DNA from: Treponema sp.
Lineage (GTDB): Bacteria; Spirochaetota; Spirochaetia; Treponematales; Treponemataceae
Assembly (NCBI GenBank): GCA_016290335.1
Contig: JAEETM010000099.1
Coordinates: forward strand, 1 to 11,156
Direction of reading: 5' to 3'
DNA length: 11,156 nucleotides
Below, one piece after another: positions 7,538-11,156 of this stretch. Each line of letters opens with the position of its first letter. The first letter of the stretch is position 1. A model generated the notes under the pieces. The model did not search any database. It saw only the letters and a list, made by a program, of their open reading frames with translations, and had not been told where the DNA came from. Both the position numbers and the translations under genes were made by a program.

Positions 7538-8942
7538 GGACGATAATAAGATGTTGAATGCGGCTGAACAGGTAAACGAAAAGATTCAGAATGCCACAGA
7601 GGCTGCAACTTTCATAGATTTCAAAATGGTTACTTTTTCACTTGCAGAAAAAGATTACGCAATCGATATTATGCATGTAAAAGAGATTGCCAAGGCCGGA
7701 CGCTTTACTTATGTTCCTAATACATTGCCGTTCGTTCTTGGAGTTTACAATCTTCGTGGAGAAATCATTCCTATTCTGGATCTCCGTTTGTTCTTTAATA
7801 TTGATATTTCAATGGAAAATGAGAAGAAAATGCAGAATCTTCTTATTTTGACTGTTGAAGATCAGACTTTCGGTCTTGTTGTAGACAAAATTGATAAGGT
7901 AGTTGGTGTTCAGAAGAGCACAATTCAACCACCTCATCCTCTTTTTGGCGACATAAACATCAAATACATCAGCGGCGTTGTAGAAAGCAACAACAGACTT
8001 TACGTTCTTCTTGATGTAATAAAGATTTTTGCTTCTAAAGATTCTATCGAAAAAGAAGAAAAACATGCAGCTCCTGAAAATGCAGGAAATGCAATGGCTT
8101 CTGTTGGTGCTGGAAAGCCGGCTGTAAATAATGCACCAGAAATGGTTTACGATTCTGAAAGACAGAAGAAGGTTTCTGTAAAGCAGCTTCAGGACGAAAA
8201 GACCGAAATAGACATTAAGTTTATTGGCGAAAGTCTTGCAAACTATAAGAAGTTCTTTGTTTCAGATTTGAACAGGGACTGGGTACGACACCGCTACGAA
8301 GAGTGGAAAAAGGCAAGGGGCGAAGATAAGTCACAGCTGCAGGGTGAAAACGATGCAACAGAGTTCCTTAATCCTTTCTGGTCACAGTTTAATGGCAAGT
8401 GGTGGTCAGCCGCTTATGCTGCAAACGTAAAGAAATTACTGCCAGATAACACTGCAAAGCAGATTATCGTATGGAATCCTGGCTGTGGAAAAGGAATAGA
8501 AACTTATTGTCTTGCATGTGTACTAAAAGAAAGGTATCCAACTGCAAAAATCAGAATCTATGCACAGGATATTGATTTGCTTAATGTTTCTAATGCAGGC
8601 CTTATGACAATTCCTGCTGAACTTTCTAACGAATGGTTTGGCAAATACTTGATTATGAAAGCAAACAATGAATATACATTCAATCAGGAAATTAAAGACA
8701 GCATCATGTTTGAATATCATGACTGTAAAAACACAAATGTACTTCCAATGGTTGATGTCATTTTTGCCAGAGATATCTTGTCATATCTCGATGTAAATGC
8801 TCAGAATACAATTCTTGAGGATTTCTTGGAAAAGATGAAGGGTAATGCAGTAGCTGTAATCGGTGAAAATGAAAGAATCCCGGCATCTTATGGCTTTGGT
8901 GAAAAAAGTGTTGATGCTCTTGTAGCATATAATAAAGAATAA
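7536..8942 (+). CDS. cheW: CheW-CheR-like fusion protein (chemotaxis coupling/array scaffold)
   Basis: This 468-residue protein is about three times the length of an ordinary CheW. Residues 23-168 form a complete CheW domain (for example GVYNLRGEIIPILDLR at 69-84), which bridges receptors and the CheA P5 domain. A low-complexity, partly charged linker (about 170-215) joins it to a CheR-like Rossmann methyltransferase fold (about 230-455). That part keeps traces of the SAM-binding signature: GCGKGIETY (316-324), DID (345-347) and ARDILSYLD (411-419). It lacks the usual FFR motif of CheR, reading FFVSD (240-244) at the likely equivalent place. It is therefore probably catalytically weak or dead and structural. 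Such a fusion is described in Treponema denticola as needed for ordered receptor arrays. The gene lies 32 bp after cheA and 12 bp before cheX. A free CheR presumably exists elsewhere in the genome. Confidence 0.93.
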   Translation: MDDNKMLNAAEQVNEKIQNATEAATFIDFKMVTFSLAEKDYAIDIMHVKEIAKAGRFTYVPNTLPFVLGVYNLRGEIIPILDLRLFFNIDISMENEKKMQNLLILTVEDQTFGLVVDKIDKVVGVQKSTIQPPHPLFGDINIKYISGVVESNNRLYVLLDVIKIFASKDSIEKEEKHAAPENAGNAMASVGAGKPAVNNAPEMVYDSERQKKVSVKQLQDEKTEIDIKFIGESLANYKKFFVSDLNRDWVRHRYEEWKKARGEDKSQLQGENDATEFLNPFWSQFNGKWWSAAYAANVKKLLPDNTAKQIIVWNPGCGKGIETYCLACVLKERYPTAKIRIYAQDIDLLNVSNAGLMTIPAELSNEWFGKYLIMKANNEYTFNQEIKDSIMFEYHDCKNTNVLPMVDVIFARDILSYLDVNAQNTILEDFLEKMKGNAVAVIGENERIPASYGFGEKSVDALVAYNKE

Positions 8943-8954
8943 GAGGGGATTGAC

Positions 8955-9437
8955 ATGCGAGTAGAATATATTAACCCGTTTGTAGAAACTTCATTCCGTG
9001 TTTTGCAGGAAGTACTTGGTGGCGCAGAAGTAAAGCGCGGCGATTTGTACTTGAAGTCAACAGCTATGCCTGTTATGGGTGTTGCTGCATTAGTTGGTCT
9101 TGCAGGTAGTGTTGAGGGACGTGTTTTGTTTGATATGACAACAGAAACAGCACTTAATATCGCTTCTGCAATGAATGGAGAAGAGCTTCCTGAGTTTGAT
9201 GATTTGGCAAAAGCTACTATCAGTGAGCTCGCAAATATCATTACCGCTCAGGCTGTAACAAAGCTGCATGAATTAGGTTTCCGATTCGACCTTACACCAC
9301 CAACACTGTTTGTAGGACAGAAAATGGAAATCGCTGCATTGGGTGGAACAACCGATAGCGTTGAAGCTTTAATCGTTCCTTTAATTTCCGAATGTGGTAA
9401 AATTGAAGTTAACGTTGCTATACGAGAACGTGCTTAG
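8955..9437 (+). CDS. cheX: CheY-P phosphatase CheX
   Basis: This 160-residue cytoplasmic protein matches CheX in length and pattern. CheX removes phosphate from CheY and ends the signal; spirochaetes use it where enteric bacteria use CheZ. The catalytic ExxN motif is present as Glu91 and Asn94 in the long helix ATISELANIITAQA (87-100). The Gly-rich strand region (about 41-60) and the C-terminal strands are also as expected. Only one ExxN motif is seen, as in CheX rather than CheC. The start has a strong GAGGGG six bases upstream. The gene sits 12 bp after cheW and 25 bp before cheY, so its substrate is encoded directly downstream in the same transcript. Confidence 0.93.
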   Translation: MRVEYINPFVETSFRVLQEVLGGAEVKRGDLYLKSTAMPVMGVAALVGLAGSVEGRVLFDMTTETALNIASAMNGEELPEFDDLAKATISELANIITAQAVTKLHELGFRFDLTPPTLFVGQKMEIAALGGTTDSVEALIVPLISECGKIEVNVAIRERA

Positions 9438-9462
9438 GAATAAATAAGAGGAGATACGAAAA

Positions 9463-9897
9463 ATGAAAACGATACAGGATTTTCCAAATCTTAATGAACG
9501 TCCGCCGGAGGGAATCAAAGTTGACGGTACTTGTTACAGAGTTCTGGTTGTAGACGATTCTATGTTTGTTGCAAAACAGTTAGGCCAGATTCTTGCCAGC
9601 GAAGGCTATGATGTTGTTGCTACAGCTGTAGATGGAAAAGAGGGTGTAGATAAATACAAGGAATTGTGCCCTCAGGTTGACCTTGTAACAATGGATATTA
9701 CTATGCCTAAGATGGATGGTATTACTGCTCTTGAACAGATTATGGCTTTTGATAAAAATGCAAAAGTTGTAATGGTAAGTGCCCTTGGAAAAGAAGAGCT
9801 TGTTAAGAAATCTTTGATGTTGGGTGCAAAGAGCTTTATTATCAAACCTTTGGATAGAAAGAAGGTTCTTGAGCGTATCTCTAAGGTTTTAGGCTAA
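9463..9897 (+). CDS. cheY: Chemotaxis response regulator CheY
   Basis: This 144-residue single receiver domain is phosphorylated by CheA and acts on the flagellar motor switch. The acidic pair is Asp31-Asp32 (VVDDS), the phosphoacceptor is Asp78 (VTMDITMPKMDG), the switch Ser is Ser106 (MVSALG), and the conserved Lys is Lys128 (IIKPLD). All are intact and there is no output domain. The N terminus carries about 24 residues before the first strand, longer than the enteric protein. The start is well supported by AGAGGAG nine bases upstream, so the extension appears real. Last gene of the operon; a strong terminator follows within 25 bases. Confidence 0.96.
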   Translation: MKTIQDFPNLNERPPEGIKVDGTCYRVLVVDDSMFVAKQLGQILASEGYDVVATAVDGKEGVDKYKELCPQVDLVTMDITMPKMDGITALEQIMAFDKNAKVVMVSALGKEELVKKSLMLGAKSFIIKPLDRKKVLERISKVLG

Positions 9898-9918
9898 TTT
9901 TATAATTCATCCATAAAT

Positions 9919-9966
9919 AAAAAGGCTGTCTCTTAAGATTGAAAAATCTTGTGACAGCCTTTTTTT
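9919..9966. terminator. Bidirectional intrinsic terminator between cheY and the regulator gene
   Basis: The arms AAAAAGGCTGTC and GACAGCCTTTTT pair over twelve bases (9919-9930 with 9953-9964). A second inner stem, AAGATT-GAAA-AATCTT (9935-9950), is capped by a GNRA-type tetraloop. Seven T residues follow on the plus strand, and the five A residues at the left give a T run on the minus strand. It can therefore end both the che operon and the convergent gene at 9994-10728. Confidence 0.9.
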
Positions 9967-9993
9967 ATCATTATCGATTGTAACTGTAAATTA

Positions 9994-10728
9994 TCATATT
10001 GTAAGCAAAAGGTATCCCTGTTTCCGCTTTACAATTGCATATTTAAAATCCGGATTATCTTCAATATATCTTCTCAATTTAGAAATCTGACATTTCAATG
10101 AACTGATTTTTATAGGTCTTGAATCTTCCTCGTATTGCTTTTGTAATTCTTCAAGAGATAAAGGAGTGTCCTGTGAACGATAAAGCAGCTCCATAAGGAA
10201 AAACAGATTTTCCGGAACTTTAGCTTTTATCTTAAAGCTAATAAGCCGGTTAAAAGCATCTTTCATGGAAGCTTCCTTGTACATTTTAGTGACATAAAAA
10301 TCCTTTGGAAGAGGACGTGGCTTTTGCATTAAAGGAATGTACTGGGAAATATCAGGATCTACTATAACTGCTTCAATTCTTTTAAATACATCCATATAAA
10401 TAGCAGGATCAATGTCTCTTTTAAAACCATGCGCGTTTTCAATCAGAACCTTCCAGTGGACGGCTCGTGTTCCTGCAACAATACAGGGGTCATTATAATA
10501 AATCTTTGGAATACGCCTTTTTACAAGGTCCATAAACTCGTTAATGTCAAAAATCTCATGATTATGCATTGTATAATCAAGTACGAGTAAATCAGGAAGA
10601 TTTATAAGATTTTGCATTACACCGATTGCGTTATCAAACCCATCGAAAACCCAGCAGCTGTGGTCTTTTAAGTGGTCGGCTATGATGTGACAGATTTCAG
10701 GCTGGAAAGTTATGAAAAATATCACCAT
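9994..10728 (-). CDS. OmpR-like transcriptional regulator with degenerate receiver domain
   Basis: The 244-residue product has a receiver-like N-terminal part (about 1-125). Asp51 in LLVLDYTMHN falls where the phosphoacceptor should be. The acidic pair that normally follows the first strand is absent (MVIFFITFQPEI instead of a VDD pattern), and the switch Thr/Ser and Lys are not evident. The C-terminal part (about 170-244) resembles an OmpR/PhoB winged helix: a SSLKCQISKLRRYIEDNP recognition-helix segment (209-226) and the wing ending KRKQGYLLL. Response to phosphorylation is therefore doubtful; dimer state or another signal may control it. I cannot name targets. The ATG at 10726-10728 follows a perfect -10 box by five bases and has no ribosome binding site; the adjacent GTG codon is an alternative start. 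It diverges from malQ and converges on cheY. Confidence 0.75.
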   Translation of the reverse strand: MVIFFITFQPEICHIIADHLKDHSCWVFDGFDNAIGVMQNLINLPDLLVLDYTMHNHEIFDINEFMDLVKRRIPKIYYNDPCIVAGTRAVHWKVLIENAHGFKRDIDPAIYMDVFKRIEAVIVDPDISQYIPLMQKPRPLPKDFYVTKMYKEASMKDAFNRLISFKIKAKVPENLFFLMELLYRSQDTPLSLEELQKQYEEDSRPIKISSLKCQISKLRRYIEDNPDFKYAIVKRKQGYLLLTI

Positions 10729-10733
10729 ATTTT

Positions 10734-10762
10734 ATTATACATCTAAAAAGTTCTAAAAGCAA
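10734..10762 (-). promoter_or_regulatory. Sigma-70-type promoter of the regulator gene, probably leaderless
   Basis: On the minus strand TTGCTT (10757-10762), a 17-base spacer and a perfect TATAAT (10734-10739) form the promoter. Five bases (AAAAT) separate the -10 box from the ATG, so the transcript would begin at about the start codon. Confidence 0.6.
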
Positions 10763-10780
10763 AAAATAAACAAATATAAT

Positions 10781-10810
10781 TTGAAAATATGGTAAAAAAC
10801 AGTGTTTTAT
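10781..10810 (+). promoter_or_regulatory. Possible malQ promoter
   Basis: TTGAAA (10781-10786) and a poor -10 element TTTTAT (10805-10810) are separated by 18 bases. The ATG starts 16 bases after the -10 box, so any leader would be short, and the upstream sequence (GGTAGAACTG) offers only a weak ribosome binding site. This would be a weak promoter that may need an activator. Confidence 0.35.
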
Positions 10811-10825
10811 GGTAGAACTGATGTT

Positions 10826-11156
10826 ATGAAGTTTACAAGAAGAAGTGGTGTTCTGCTTCATCCTACATCCTTACCAGGAACTCCCGGAATCGGAACACTT
10901 GGAAAATATGCTTATGATTTTGTTGACTGGCTTGCAGAAGCGGAGCAGTCTTTGTGGCAGGTTTTGCCGCTTGGTCCTACAGGTTACGGTGACTCTCCGT
11001 ATGCCTCTTTTTCAACCTTTGCAGGAAATCCCCTTATAATTGATTTGGATTTGCTTGTGAAGAAAGGATGGGCGAACCGCAGGGATATTGTTCCTCCTGA
11101 GTATATTAAAAACACCGGTAACGTTGATTTTGGCTCTGTTGTCTGGTGGAAAACTC
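10826..11156 (+). CDS. malQ: 4-alpha-glucanotransferase (amylomaltase), N-terminal part (3' end outside window)
   Basis: Amylomaltase (GH77) transfers glucan chains between malto-oligosaccharides in the cytoplasm, in maltodextrin and glycogen metabolism. The 110 visible codons carry the conserved GH77 N terminus: RRSGVLLHPTSLPG near residues 5-18, GIGTLG (21-26), WQVLPLGPTGYGDSPY (about 44-59) and SFSTFAGNPLIID (about 61-73). The central and C-terminal parts with the catalytic Asp and Glu lie beyond the edge. ATG 10826 is the only start that keeps the whole conserved block, and it has only a weak ribosome binding site. It diverges from the regulator gene with a 97-bp shared region containing candidate operators. 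Family assignment is firm; whether the full gene is intact cannot be seen. Confidence 0.93.
   Translation, partial: MKFTRRSGVLLHPTSLPGTPGIGTLGKYAYDFVDWLAEAEQSLWQVLPLGPTGYGDSPYASFSTFAGNPLIIDLDLLVKKGWANRRDIVPPEYIKNTGNVDFGSVVWWKT

Larger units (their letters stand above)
10721..10814. repeat. Candidate operator repeats between the regulator gene and malQ
   Basis: ACCATATTTT (10724-10733) covers the regulator start, and its exact inverse AAAATATGGT (10784-10793) lies between the -35 and -10 elements of the proposed malQ promoter. TATGGTA recurs at 10788-10794 and 10808-10814, 20 bp apart (two helical turns). The placement fits an OmpR-type protein binding directly repeated half-sites and controlling both directions. 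The elements are short and AT-rich, so chance is possible. Confidence 0.35.

Noticed and set aside
10845..11039. Open plus-strand frame of 64 codons near the right edge
   Set aside because: It is a shadow in another frame of malQ, whose true frame begins at 10826 and stays open to the edge.

Overview
The window looks like a chromosomal segment of a host-associated or free-living Treponema (Spirochaetota). The main reason is an intact cheA-cheW-cheX-cheY operon in the treponemal order. In it, CheW carries a C-terminal CheR-like domain and CheA has an enlarged dimerisation region, both known from spirochaete chemotaxis arrays. Base composition is moderate to low in GC. I cannot assign a species. 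There are no tRNA or rRNA genes, insertion sequences, CRISPR arrays or phage genes.

Layout. (1) 1-1256, plus strand: the C-terminal two thirds of a Cu+ P-type ATPase (CopA), cut by the left edge. (2) 1237-3591, minus strand: a fused FeoA-FeoB ferrous iron transporter, overlapping the copA tail by 20 bp. (3) 3638-4852, minus strand: a predicted outer-membrane beta-barrel protein. It is preceded by a near-consensus flagellar sigma-28 (FliA) promoter, the clearest regulatory signal in the window. (4) 4853-5016: the divergent control region shared with cheA. (5) 5017-9897, plus strand: cheA, cheW-cheR-like, cheX and cheY, with 12-32 bp gaps, closed by a strong bidirectional terminator. (6) 9994-10728, minus strand: an OmpR-like regulator with a degenerate receiver domain. 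(7) 10826-11156, plus strand: the start of malQ, cut by the right edge.

How the genes fit together. CheA (kinase), the CheW fusion (coupling and array scaffold), CheY (motor response regulator) and CheX (CheY-P phosphatase) form a complete excitation and signal-termination module. CheR, CheB and the receptors must be encoded elsewhere. The sigma-28 promoter suggests that the divergent outer-membrane protein is made together with late flagellar genes. FeoAB and CopA are metal transporters with no evident link to motility. The small regulator is divergent from malQ, and short repeats lie over both starts, so it may control itself and malQ; this is inference.

The chemotaxis operon is a known system. 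The less expected points are the sigma-28 site on the outer-membrane protein, two perfect TATAAT boxes only 5-6 nt from start codons with no ribosome binding site (cheA and the regulator), the pseudo-receiver regulator, and a shortened nucleotide-binding domain in CopA.
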